This document shows positions 10,628-17,969 of a stretch of 25,512 nucleotides of DNA, one piece after another. Below the pieces are notes generated by a model. That model was not told where the DNA came from and ran no database searches. It was given only the letters and a program-made list of their open reading frames with translations. Source of the DNA: a virus. Position 1 is the stretch's first letter; every line of letters begins with the position of its first letter. The stretch is taken from positions 1-25,512 of the IMG/VR virus record IMGVR_UViG_3300037549_000087, one strand, 5' to 3'. The translations under genes were made by a program, and so were the position numbers.

Positions 10628-12410
10628 CGCCGTGAATGCGGGCCTCGCCGCCGGTTTGATGCCCAAGAAGAAATTGAACCTCGCGGAGTGGATGGAACGC
10701 TTTATGCGTCTATCCGCCGAAAGCAGCGCCGAGCCCGGCCCTTTTCGCTTTGGCGACGCTGCCTACCAGCGTGGCATCGCAGAGGCCGTCTCGGACCCGG
10801 CCGTGAACGAGATCGACTTCATGTCGTCTTCCCAGGTCGGCAAGTCTACGATCCTTCGCGGCGTGATCGGCTACTATGCCGAGCACCAGCCGAGCCCGAT
10901 GCTTGTCGTCCTTCCGACCGAGAAAGTCGCGGGCGCCTTCGCCGCCGACTTCGTAGAGCCGATGATCCGCGACACGCCCGTCCTCAAGGCGCTGTTCGCC
11001 TCGAAAGACGGCCGCACGCAGCAAACGCTCAAGAAGTCCTATCCCGGTGGCACGATGACACTCGTCGGCGCCAACGTGCCTTCATCACTTGCCATGCGCC
11101 CGATCAGGGTTGTGTTGGGCGACGAGGTGGATCGGTGGAACAAGTCATCCGGCAAGGAAGGCTCGCCTATTGCCCTGGCTACGGCCCGGACGAAGACATA
11201 CGGCAGCACGCGCAAGCTGATTTGGGTTAGCACGCCCGTCCACAAAGAAACGAGCACGATCTCGGAACTGTTCGAGGCCAGCGACAAACGGTTCTTCAAC
11301 GTCGTCTGTCCCGACTGCCAAGAAGAACAGGCACTCACCTGGGACCGGGTGATTTACACCAAGGGCAAAGAGGACCAAGCGGGCTACTCCTGCAAAAGCT
11401 GTGGCGTGCTATGGAGCGAAGGCAAGAAGCGCAGGCTTGTGGCCCACGGCCGTTGGATCGCCACCGAGGCTTTTACGGGCAAGGCGGGCTTCCATCTTTC
11501 CGAACTCTACAGCCCGTGGTCGAGCATGGCCGCGATGGCGAAGGCATGTGAGGAAAGCAAGGGCCAACCTGGGCTCGAACAGACCTTTTACAACACGATG
11601 CTGGGCTTGCCTTGGTCGGGCGACCTCACGAGCACGGCACAGGTTGCCACCCTGCTTGAGCGTCGGGAAAAGCTGTCCCGCACGGCTATGCCGGCCCGAG
11701 CGTCTTTGGCCACAGCCGGCGTGGACGTTCAACGTGACCGTATCGAGGTTGCCGTCATCGCCTGGGGCGCTGGCGAAGAATGCTGGATCTTGGACCACCA
11801 GAAGCTCTACGGCGACACCAGCGGGCCGCGAGTATGGGAAGACCTCAATGCCTTCTTGCAACGGTCTTACCCGCATCCTTTGGGCCAACGCGTGCCGATC
11901 GAAGTGGTCGCCATCGACAGCGGGTTTATGACCCAAGCGGTTTACGACTTCTCGGCCAAGGCGCAGAGCATCGGCCGGGCATGGTATGCAGTCAAAGGCG
12001 TCGCTGGCCCGCGGCCAATATGGCTCCGGTCAAAAATGCGCTTTAAAGACAATACAAAGCTGTTCCTCATCGGCACAGACGATGCCAAGCAGAATACGTA
12101 TGCGCGTTACCAAGTAGAAACGCATGGACCTGGTTTTGTGCATATTCCAGATTGGCTTGATGAAGCAGTCATTGAGCAAATGGCTTCTGAGTGGTGCCGA
12201 GTTGAATACTCGCCGCACGGTTTCTCAACTCTCGTATGGGAGAAGAAAGCCGGCGCGCGAAATGAAATGCTCGACCTCATGTGCTACAACCTCGCGGCCA
12301 ACCGATCGCTCAACCTCGACCTTGACTACCGCCTGCGGCAGTGGGCGATGGCCACGGTGCCGAAACTGGACGCGGCAGAAATTGGCCGCGCTTATGCAAA
12401 GGGCCGGTGA
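10620..12410 (+). CDS. Terminase large subunit (GpA family)
   Basis: A 596-residue protein that packages DNA into the prohead and cuts it. The ATG at 10620 has GGAGG at about 10 bases. It overlaps the small subunit by 8 bases. Visible motifs: Walker A SSSQVGKST (69-77), Walker B VVLGDEVD (164-171), the STP coupling motif (204-206), and a zinc-like pair CPDC (230-233) with CKSC (258-261). RNase H-like nuclease residues include Asp369 in AGVDVQ and Asp433 in AIDSG. The length is normal for GpA-type terminases. Codons between about 12030 and 12240, in the nuclease domain, are visibly more AT-rich than the rest. Confidence 0.95.
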   Translation: MNSAVNAGLAAGLMPKKKLNLAEWMERFMRLSAESSAEPGPFRFGDAAYQRGIAEAVSDPAVNEIDFMSSSQVGKSTILRGVIGYYAEHQPSPMLVVLPTEKVAGAFAADFVEPMIRDTPVLKALFASKDGRTQQTLKKSYPGGTMTLVGANVPSSLAMRPIRVVLGDEVDRWNKSSGKEGSPIALATARTKTYGSTRKLIWVSTPVHKETSTISELFEASDKRFFNVVCPDCQEEQALTWDRVIYTKGKEDQAGYSCKSCGVLWSEGKKRRLVAHGRWIATEAFTGKAGFHLSELYSPWSSMAAMAKACEESKGQPGLEQTFYNTMLGLPWSGDLTSTAQVATLLERREKLSRTAMPARASLATAGVDVQRDRIEVAVIAWGAGEECWILDHQKLYGDTSGPRVWEDLNAFLQRSYPHPLGQRVPIEVVAIDSGFMTQAVYDFSAKAQSIGRAWYAVKGVAGPRPIWLRSKMRFKDNTKLFLIGTDDAKQNTYARYQVETHGPGFVHIPDWLDEAVIEQMASEWCRVEYSPHGFSTLVWEKKAGARNEMLDLMCYNLAANRSLNLDLDYRLRQWAMATVPKLDAAEIGRAYAKGR

Positions 12411-12610
12411 TGCCAGAGAAGTTGTTCTATGCGCCGTTTCGACTTCAAGAACTTGAGGCAGCTTACTATCAGTTAAAGACCACGGCCGCCCCTCTGACGA
12501 TCAGTAACGGAGAAGGCGGCTTCTACATGGCGACGGTCGATGATTTGCCTTCGATCAAGAAGGACATCGAGACGCTTCGCTATGCCTCGACGCTCACCCA
12601 TTACCAGTAG
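12410..12610 (+). CDS. Small head protein, unrecognised
   Basis: A 66-residue protein starting MPEKLFYAPFRLQELEAAYYQLKTT, with a TGATG overlap with the terminase stop. It is predicted to contain helices with aromatic residues, then SNGEGGFYMATVDDLPSIKKDIETLRYAS. It sits where a gpW-type joiner often lies, but the gene after it fits that family better. The family is unknown. Position suggests a head or packaging accessory role. Confidence 0.5.
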   Translation: MPEKLFYAPFRLQELEAAYYQLKTTAAPLTISNGEGGFYMATVDDLPSIKKDIETLRYASTLTHYQ

Positions 12611-12619
12611 GAGGGCCTG

Positions 12620-12934
12620 ATGGCTCAAGCCCCGGCTGATGCCGAATTTGATCTATCGAGCGCGACCGACTGCCGGGTGATCCTCCAAGGACTATTCCAG
12701 GCGCAGATTATGGCGGCGAGCGGCAACACCCGCACGCGCGTCCGGGTCCATGACCGATGGACCGACTACAGCAAGGCCAACGTGATCGAACTGCAAACGC
12801 TCTATCGCACGATCTACGGCCAATGCCGGGCAGCCGGAACCGATATGACCGGATTGCCAGATCTCAATCCGGGCCTTCGTGCCCTTCGCGGCCCCGCCGT
12901 TCGCGGCATTCGAGGCCCATTTCCCCACTTGTAA
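12620..12934 (+). CDS. gpW-like head-tail joining protein
   Basis: A 104-residue protein preceded by AGGAGG. Residues about 35-75 (TRTRVRVHDRWTDYSKANVIELQTLYRTIYGQC) follow the lambda gpW pattern: a short beta hairpin, then a helix starting with a polar cap. Placement between large terminase and portal is standard for W. W proteins seal the portal in the filled head before tail joining. The protein is about 35 residues longer than lambda gpW, with extra sequence at both ends. The Arg/Pro/Gly-rich C-terminal tail looks flexible. Confidence 0.65.
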   Translation: MAQAPADAEFDLSSATDCRVILQGLFQAQIMAASGNTRTRVRVHDRWTDYSKANVIELQTLYRTIYGQCRAAGTDMTGLPDLNPGLRALRGPAVRGIRGPFPHL

Positions 12935-12949
12935 AACGAGGCTTATCTC

Positions 12950-14518
12950 ATGGACAGTGATGCCGGCGGACAGGACGCCGCCATGAGGGCGTATCAAGGG
13001 CAGTGGAGCCGCGCGAGCCGCCTGCAATCCTCCGATATCGAAGCCTACCGCTCCAAAGACCATTTACTCTCTGGTGCCCGCGATGTCTCCCGTACGAGCC
13101 CCTACGGCCGCTCGGCCGTGCGGACTTTGGTGGACAACGTAGTTGGCAGCAATTTTGCTCTCTCGATGGACCCCGACCTCACCCTGTTGGGCGTCACGTC
13201 GGAGCAAGCCGAGGAATGGGCGGATCTGGTCGAGGCCGAGTGGCGGGCGTATGCCGAGGGCCTGGGCTTTAGTGCCGACGCGCAACGCCGGCAGTCATTC
13301 AGCGGCCTTATGCGGACAGCGTTCGCGGGTTATTTCGTCGGTGGCGAGGCTCTGGGCTCGGTCGAATGGAAGGCGGGGTTCGGCAGCGCCTACAGCACTT
13401 GTCTCTATCTCATGGACCCCGAACGCCTCAGCGACCCCCACGGCGCCATCGACTACAACTCGAAGCGCCGGATGGGTGTCGAGCGCGACAAGCATGGAGC
13501 GCCGATCGCGTATTGGATCAGGCAGGCCAGTCCTTCCGATGGGCTATGGCAGCCGGCGGCGACTTACAAGTGGGATCGCAAGGCGCGGTTCTCATCGTGG
13601 GGCCGCCCTCGGATTTTGCACGCCTTCGAGGCCGACCGGCCGGATATGAGCCGGGGCCTATCGCACTTCACGACGGCAATCGACCCAATCCGCAGCCTGG
13701 ATGAATACCAGCAGACGGAACTCGAAGCCGCCGCGGTACGTGCGACTTTCGCAGCGACGATCACCTCCGAACTGAATTACGAGCAAGCGATCGGTTTGCT
13801 CGGGCCAGACCAGCGGCAGGCGTTGCAAGCCAACGGCCCGCTTTCGATGGCGCTGCAAATGATGACCGAGCGTCTGGGCTTCTACGGTAGCCAGGACATC
13901 AAGGTCGGCAAGACGAAGATCACTCATCTTCTCCCAAACGAGAAGTTGGACATCAAAAACGGCACGCTGATGCCGGGCGTCCTGAAAGAGTATGACGAAG
14001 TTTCTCTATACAAGATCGCTTCGGCACTTGGCGTTGACTATGCGTCGCTGACCAAGAACTACTCGTCCACCAACTACAGCGGTGCCCGCGTCGCCCTGGC
14101 AGAAATTGCCCGGAGCTACAGCGTCCGCCGGGCCGACTTTACGTCTCAGCTTTGCATTCCGTTCGCGATGGCATGGTTGGAGGAAGCGATCGTTGTTCGC
14201 GAGACGATCCCGATGCTCGGCAAAAGTTCGTTCTACGAAAAGCGCGGCGCTCTGCGCATGGATTTCGACACGCTCGGCAAGCCGCTGATCGACCCGTTGA
14301 AGGAAATGCAGGCAAAGCAAACTCAATACCAGATGGGCGCGACCTCGCTGCGCCAGATCTGCAAAGAGTTCGATATGGACTACCGGCAAGTCTTGGAGCA
14401 ACGCGCTCGTGAGAAAGCCGACATGGCGCTCCTGGGGCTCAAGCCCGAGGACATCAACCCGGACCTCATCGCGCAAGGCGCCGGCCGACCCCCATCATCC
14501 TCGGCGGAAAGCAAATGA
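12950..14518 (+). CDS. Portal protein (lambda gpB family)
   Basis: A 522-residue protein with CGAGG upstream of the ATG. Typical lambda-family portal features: RDVSRTSPYGRSAVRTLVDNVVGSNF near residue 45, WRAYAEG in the wing, DPERLSDP, ILHAFEADRPDMSRGLSHFTTAI, and KNYSSTNYSGARVALAEIARSYSVRR near residue 375. It forms the twelve-fold ring through which DNA enters. The length is normal. The stop overlaps the protease gene start as ATGA. Confidence 0.93.
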   Translation: MDSDAGGQDAAMRAYQGQWSRASRLQSSDIEAYRSKDHLLSGARDVSRTSPYGRSAVRTLVDNVVGSNFALSMDPDLTLLGVTSEQAEEWADLVEAEWRAYAEGLGFSADAQRRQSFSGLMRTAFAGYFVGGEALGSVEWKAGFGSAYSTCLYLMDPERLSDPHGAIDYNSKRRMGVERDKHGAPIAYWIRQASPSDGLWQPAATYKWDRKARFSSWGRPRILHAFEADRPDMSRGLSHFTTAIDPIRSLDEYQQTELEAAAVRATFAATITSELNYEQAIGLLGPDQRQALQANGPLSMALQMMTERLGFYGSQDIKVGKTKITHLLPNEKLDIKNGTLMPGVLKEYDEVSLYKIASALGVDYASLTKNYSSTNYSGARVALAEIARSYSVRRADFTSQLCIPFAMAWLEEAIVVRETIPMLGKSSFYEKRGALRMDFDTLGKPLIDPLKEMQAKQTQYQMGATSLRQICKEFDMDYRQVLEQRAREKADMALLGLKPEDINPDLIAQGAGRPPSSSAESK

Positions 14519-15852
14519 CCCACCTCGCACGCATCGCCGGGCGGCTCTTTGGCGAGCCGCTACTTGTCTCGCAAAGCTACCTCGACGTGGCCCTGACGGC
14601 GATCCACGACCGCCTGGACATCGAGCCGATTGTAGCCGAGAGCGCCTTGGGCGCGCAGATCCGCCCCGCCCGCAGCACAGTGATTGACTTGAACCGGGGC
14701 ATCGCGGTCGTGCCGATCGTCGGCGCACTGGACCACAGGGGCGAGAGCATGAACCCACAATCGGGCATGACCTCATACACGGCGATCCAAGCCACGTTGG
14801 CCCAGGTCGCCAGCACCCGCGGCGTCCGCGCGATTATCCTCGATATCGACAGCCCCGGTGGCTCCGTAGCCGGCGTGATCGAGACGGCCGAGTTCATCAA
14901 GAAGCTCTCAGCCGAGATCCCGATCTACGCCATCGCGAACAGCCTGATGGCATCGGCTGCGTTCTGGCTTGGCTCCGCAGCCACGCGCGTCTACGCGGCC
15001 CCCCTCGCCAACATCGGCAGCGTCGGCGTCGTCGTCGCGCATGTCGATCAAAGCAAGGCGATGGAGAAACGCGGCGTCGCGGTCACGCATATTCACGCGG
15101 GCGCCCGCAAAGTCGATGGCTCGCCCTACGGGCCGCTATCCGATGCGGCCCGTGCAGAAACCCAAGCGCGAATTGACGCGGTTTACGCGCAATTCATCGC
15201 AGCGGTCGCGGACAACCGAGGCATCGACGCCAAGGTTGTTCGTGGAACGGAAGCGGCGATTTTCGGCCCCGAACAGGCGCTCGAACTCGGCTTCATCGAC
15301 GGCATCGGCACCCTGAATGATGTACTCGGCGCCCTGTCAACCCGGATCTCCCCCTCCTTTTCCGGTTATTCCGCAACCAAGGATCAAGCCCAAATGTCCG
15401 AACGCCTTACGTTCGCGCAGTCCGACATGGACAGCGCCATCACCCGCGCTACCGCCGATGCAGCGGCAGCGCACCGCGTCACCGCCGATGCCGCCCTGGC
15501 AACTGCGCTCGCCGCCCGCACCGCTGAGATCGCCGCCGCGGCAGCGACCCTCGCCCCCGAGAACGCCCGCTTGGGTGCCTTCTTTGAAGCCCTGACCGAT
15601 GGTGCGTCTGTTGCCCTTGCCGGCAAGATGAGCGCCCGCATCCCGGCCGCCATTGCGCCGGCTGCCGCTTCTGCCGCCGCTGACCCGGCTCGCGCTCGCG
15701 ATCTGGCGACTGTGTTCGCTGCCGCTGCCCCTGGTGTCAGCGCCGAGGGCGCCCCGGTCGAGGATCTGTCGCCTCGCGACGCCCGCCTCGCCCAGCTTCG
15801 CTCTGCCGCCAAGACCGGCACCGCCACCGTCTACACGGGCGGCGCACGCTAA
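14515..15852 (+). CDS. S49 capsid protease with scaffold domain
   Basis: A 445-residue protein related to lambda gpC and SppA. Residues about 60-275 form the protease domain, with IDSPGGSV (111-118), the nucleophile Ser147 in SLMASAAFW and the general base Lys199 in ARKVDG. These match the Ser-Lys dyad of the family. The remaining 170 residues are Ala-rich and helical, ending SPRDARLAQLRSAAKTG, and correspond to the scaffold region that is also made separately. The enzyme is expected to remove scaffold and trim head proteins inside the prohead. The start is fixed by the ATGA overlap with the portal gene. Confidence 0.92.
   Translation: MTHLARIAGRLFGEPLLVSQSYLDVALTAIHDRLDIEPIVAESALGAQIRPARSTVIDLNRGIAVVPIVGALDHRGESMNPQSGMTSYTAIQATLAQVASTRGVRAIILDIDSPGGSVAGVIETAEFIKKLSAEIPIYAIANSLMASAAFWLGSAATRVYAAPLANIGSVGVVVAHVDQSKAMEKRGVAVTHIHAGARKVDGSPYGPLSDAARAETQARIDAVYAQFIAAVADNRGIDAKVVRGTEAAIFGPEQALELGFIDGIGTLNDVLGALSTRISPSFSGYSATKDQAQMSERLTFAQSDMDSAITRATADAAAAHRVTADAALATALAARTAEIAAAAATLAPENARLGAFFEALTDGASVALAGKMSARIPAAIAPAAASAAADPARARDLATVFAAAAPGVSAEGAPVEDLSPRDARLAQLRSAAKTGTATVYTGGAR
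15394..15852 (+). CDS. Nested scaffold protein (Nu3-like)
   Basis: An in-frame internal ATG at 15394 would give a 152-residue protein identical to the end of the protease. It begins MSERLTFAQSDMDSAITRATADAAAAH. AAGGA at 15379-15383 lies 10 bases upstream as a ribosome binding site. Lambda makes scaffold Nu3 in this way inside gene C, and the sequence here has the same low-complexity helical character. The internal start is inferred from position and the binding site. Confidence 0.55.
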   Translation: MSERLTFAQSDMDSAITRATADAAAAHRVTADAALATALAARTAEIAAAAATLAPENARLGAFFEALTDGASVALAGKMSARIPAAIAPAAASAAADPARARDLATVFAAAAPGVSAEGAPVEDLSPRDARLAQLRSAAKTGTATVYTGGAR

Positions 15853-15873
15853 CCCACTCGATCGGAGATCGTC

Positions 15874-16305
15874 ATGTCTGTTTCCTTCCCCTTCCTCGCG
15901 GGCTCGCGCGTTGTCGATAGCATCACGCACAACCCGCTTTTCCTGCCCGGCCACAAGCCGGTGTTCATTCCGGCGGTATTGGCCACCGGCTTGACGCTGA
16001 TGCCCGGCACCGTGCTCGGCATGGTCGCATCGACCAATCAGCTTACGCCCTGCGTTCGGACTGCCACGGACGGCAGCCAGACCCCCTATGCGGTCTTGTG
16101 CGAGCCCGCCAATACCACGGCAACCGGCCCTGCCGGCGTCGCCGGCCCGGTCAGCCTCGGCGTTTGCGTCAACGGCTACTTCAATGCTTCGGCGCTCATC
16201 ATCGACACCAGCTTTGGCGTCGGCCCGGACTTGGCGTTCGCAGCGATCGAAACCGCGCTGCGTGTTGCCGGCATCTTCGGCCGCTTCCCTGGCTACTCGG
16301 GCTAA
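15874..16305 (+). CDS. Head decoration protein (gpD-like)
   Basis: A 143-residue protein after a short gap, with GGAGA upstream. It has the decoration-protein pattern: an N-terminal extension, a Pro/Gly-rich beta segment (LTLMPGTVLGMV), PYAVLCEPA, and near the end a G-x-F-N-A-S-A-L-I-I-D segment (VNGYFNASALIID). Such proteins form trimers on the capsid surface and stabilise it after expansion. It lies directly before the major capsid gene, as in lambda. Confidence 0.85.
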   Translation: MSVSFPFLAGSRVVDSITHNPLFLPGHKPVFIPAVLATGLTLMPGTVLGMVASTNQLTPCVRTATDGSQTPYAVLCEPANTTATGPAGVAGPVSLGVCVNGYFNASALIIDTSFGVGPDLAFAAIETALRVAGIFGRFPGYSG

Positions 16306-16338
16306 ACGGCACACCTTTTTTCGATTGGATAACAGAAT

Positions 16339-17391
16339 ATGTCCGGTACTGCTTTTACCCTGAACCGCTACGAGACTTGGGAACTCGACGCGATGCTCGA
16401 ACAGATCGAGCGTCCGAACCCCTGGTTGCTGAACACGTTCTTCAACCGCACGAAAATGTTCACGACCCCAACGATCGAGTTTGACTTGATCGACCGTGGC
16501 CGTCGCATGGCCCCGTTCGTGAGCCCGCTCGTCGCCGGCAAGCCGATGCGCCTTGAAGGTATGCGGACCCGCTCGCTCGCGCCGGCATACGTCAAGCCAA
16601 CCGCGATGCTCGTCCCGCAGCAAAGCTACGTTCGCCGCCCAGGCGAAGGCTACGGTGGCACCAAGACGCCGCAGCAACGCTTTGACGAACTGGTGGCCGA
16701 GACGCTGGCACTGCACACCGACATGGTGAACAACCGCCTCGAATGGATGGCCGCCCAGGCTCTCGTGTTCGGCGCCGTTACGATCTCCGGTGAAGAATAC
16801 CAGACTGTGCTTGTCGATTTCGGGCGCGACCCGAGCTTGACATTGAACCTTTCGGGTTTGCCGACTGCCTGGGATCAGGTCGCCGCGACCCCGATGGAAG
16901 ACATCGAGACGATGGCTTTGAAGGTTCGCCAGATCTCCAAAGGTGCCGTCGTCACGGACCTCGTGATGTCTGGCACGACTTGGCAGTTGATCCGCTTCCA
17001 CAGCAACATCAACGACCTGATCTCGGCGTTCTTCCGCCGGGGCAACAGCGAAGTCGATGCGGCGCCGCGCACTGATATGAACGTCGCGCAGCTTGTTGGC
17101 AATCTGAACGGGCGCTTGAACCTGTGGGTCTATGACGCTTACGTGCAGGACGATGCCGGCAACGATCAGCCATTGATCCCCGACTACAACTTGCTCGGCC
17201 TGTCCCATCAGATCGAGGGCACGCAGTATTACGGCGCCATCCTCGACCTCGACGCGCAGATGCAGGCCCGGACCTTGTTCTCGAAGTCGGAGAAGAAGTT
17301 CAATCCGAGCGCCCTCGAACTCGTGTCGCAGTCCGCCCCCCTGGCCGCGCCGAAGCGCCCCAACGCGATGTTCCGCATCATCTGCAAGTAA
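16339..17391 (+). CDS. Major capsid protein (gpE family)
   Basis: A 350-residue HK97-fold capsid protein of the lambda gpE type. Characteristic stretches: FFNRTKMFTTPTIEFDLIDRGRRMAPFVSP (residues about 36-65), GMRTRSLAPAYVKP, then PQQRFDELVAETLALHTDMVNNRLEWMAAQAL, and near the end DLDAQMQARTLFSKSEKKFNPSA. The length is typical of the family (about 340). A weak GGAT-type ribosome binding site precedes it. The gap before it has no terminator. Confidence 0.93.
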   Translation: MSGTAFTLNRYETWELDAMLEQIERPNPWLLNTFFNRTKMFTTPTIEFDLIDRGRRMAPFVSPLVAGKPMRLEGMRTRSLAPAYVKPTAMLVPQQSYVRRPGEGYGGTKTPQQRFDELVAETLALHTDMVNNRLEWMAAQALVFGAVTISGEEYQTVLVDFGRDPSLTLNLSGLPTAWDQVAATPMEDIETMALKVRQISKGAVVTDLVMSGTTWQLIRFHSNINDLISAFFRRGNSEVDAAPRTDMNVAQLVGNLNGRLNLWVYDAYVQDDAGNDQPLIPDYNLLGLSHQIEGTQYYGAILDLDAQMQARTLFSKSEKKFNPSALELVSQSAPLAAPKRPNAMFRIICK

Positions 17392-17430
17392 AGACTTGCG
17401 GGTTTTGCTTGACAAAAAGGAAAAGCCGAT

Positions 17431-17598
17431 ATGACGCTCGCCTTCCCAAATTCTGAAATGGTGCTCGTCACCGTGCAGCCTAACAAGACGATCAAAGTCG
17501 ATATCTCGGGCGTGCTCGTCACGCACATCGGCGGCGACACGTTCTATGTGAACAAGGCTGAGGCGGTGTATCTTCGTCGCGACGGGATCATCGTGTAA
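17431..17598 (+). CDS. Small protein after capsid gene
   Basis: A 55-residue protein, mostly beta: MTLAFPNSEMVLVTVQPNKTIKV, then HIGGDTFYVNKAEAVYLRRDG. AAAAAGGAAAAG precedes the ATG at 17431. Its stop overlaps the next start as TAATG. No family is recognised. Small beta proteins here can be head-completion or capsid-associated proteins, which is inferred from place only. Confidence 0.6.
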   Translation: MTLAFPNSEMVLVTVQPNKTIKVDISGVLVTHIGGDTFYVNKAEAVYLRRDGIIV

Positions 17599-17888
17599 TG
17601 AAGGTCAACCTCCTTCACACGATCGCCCACCACGACCCCGTGATCGACAACGCCACCGGCAAGCCGGTGATGCGGACTGTCAAATACCGCGGCATCGACA
17701 CCGTGGTCCCGGCGATCAACAACGTCTACCTCCCCGCCGGCACGTCGCATGACTTGCCTGACGATGTGGCGGACGCGGCTGTTCTGAGTGGCGCGGCCGA
17801 GTACGCGGACGCCGACCGGGAGGCCGCCGTTGAGCGCACTGCCTCGCGTCGCCGTAAATCCGTGGTTTCCGACCCCGCCCTCGACTGA
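17598..17888 (+). CDS. Hypothetical head-module protein
   Basis: A 96-residue protein starting MKVNLLHTIAHHDPVIDN, coupled by TAATG. The central part is beta-rich (KPVMRTVKYRGIDTVVPAINNVYLPAG), with an Ala/Asp helix after it (DVADAAVLSGAAEYADAD). A short basic tail (ERTASRRRKS) follows. I recognise no family. It is the last gene of the head module. A strong hairpin starts two bases after its stop. Confidence 0.55.
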   Translation: MKVNLLHTIAHHDPVIDNATGKPVMRTVKYRGIDTVVPAINNVYLPAGTSHDLPDDVADAAVLSGAAEYADADREAAVERTASRRRKSVVSDPALD

Positions 17889-17889
17889 T

Positions 17890-17922
17890 GAGCGAGGGGG
17901 CGATCCGTCGCCCCCTCGGCTC
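17890..17922 (+). terminator. Strong stem-loop after head module
   Basis: GAGC-GAGGGGGCGA (17890-17903) pairs with TCGCCCCCTC-GGCTC (17908-17922), giving a 14-bp GC-rich stem with one bulge and a 4-base loop. No T run follows, so it may be a partial terminator, an RNA processing site or a message-end protector. It separates high-output capsid genes from the fibre gene. Confidence 0.5.
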
Positions 17923-17969
17923 CCCTGCATGGCCTCGGCCGCAGACATTGACAATCAAAGGACCTTGCG

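Noticed and set aside
15337-17526. A 729-residue open frame on the minus strand across the protease and capsid genes
   Set aside because: It is antisense to well-supported head genes with clear motifs. Open antisense frames are expected opposite genes with strong third-position GC. It has no recognisable domain.
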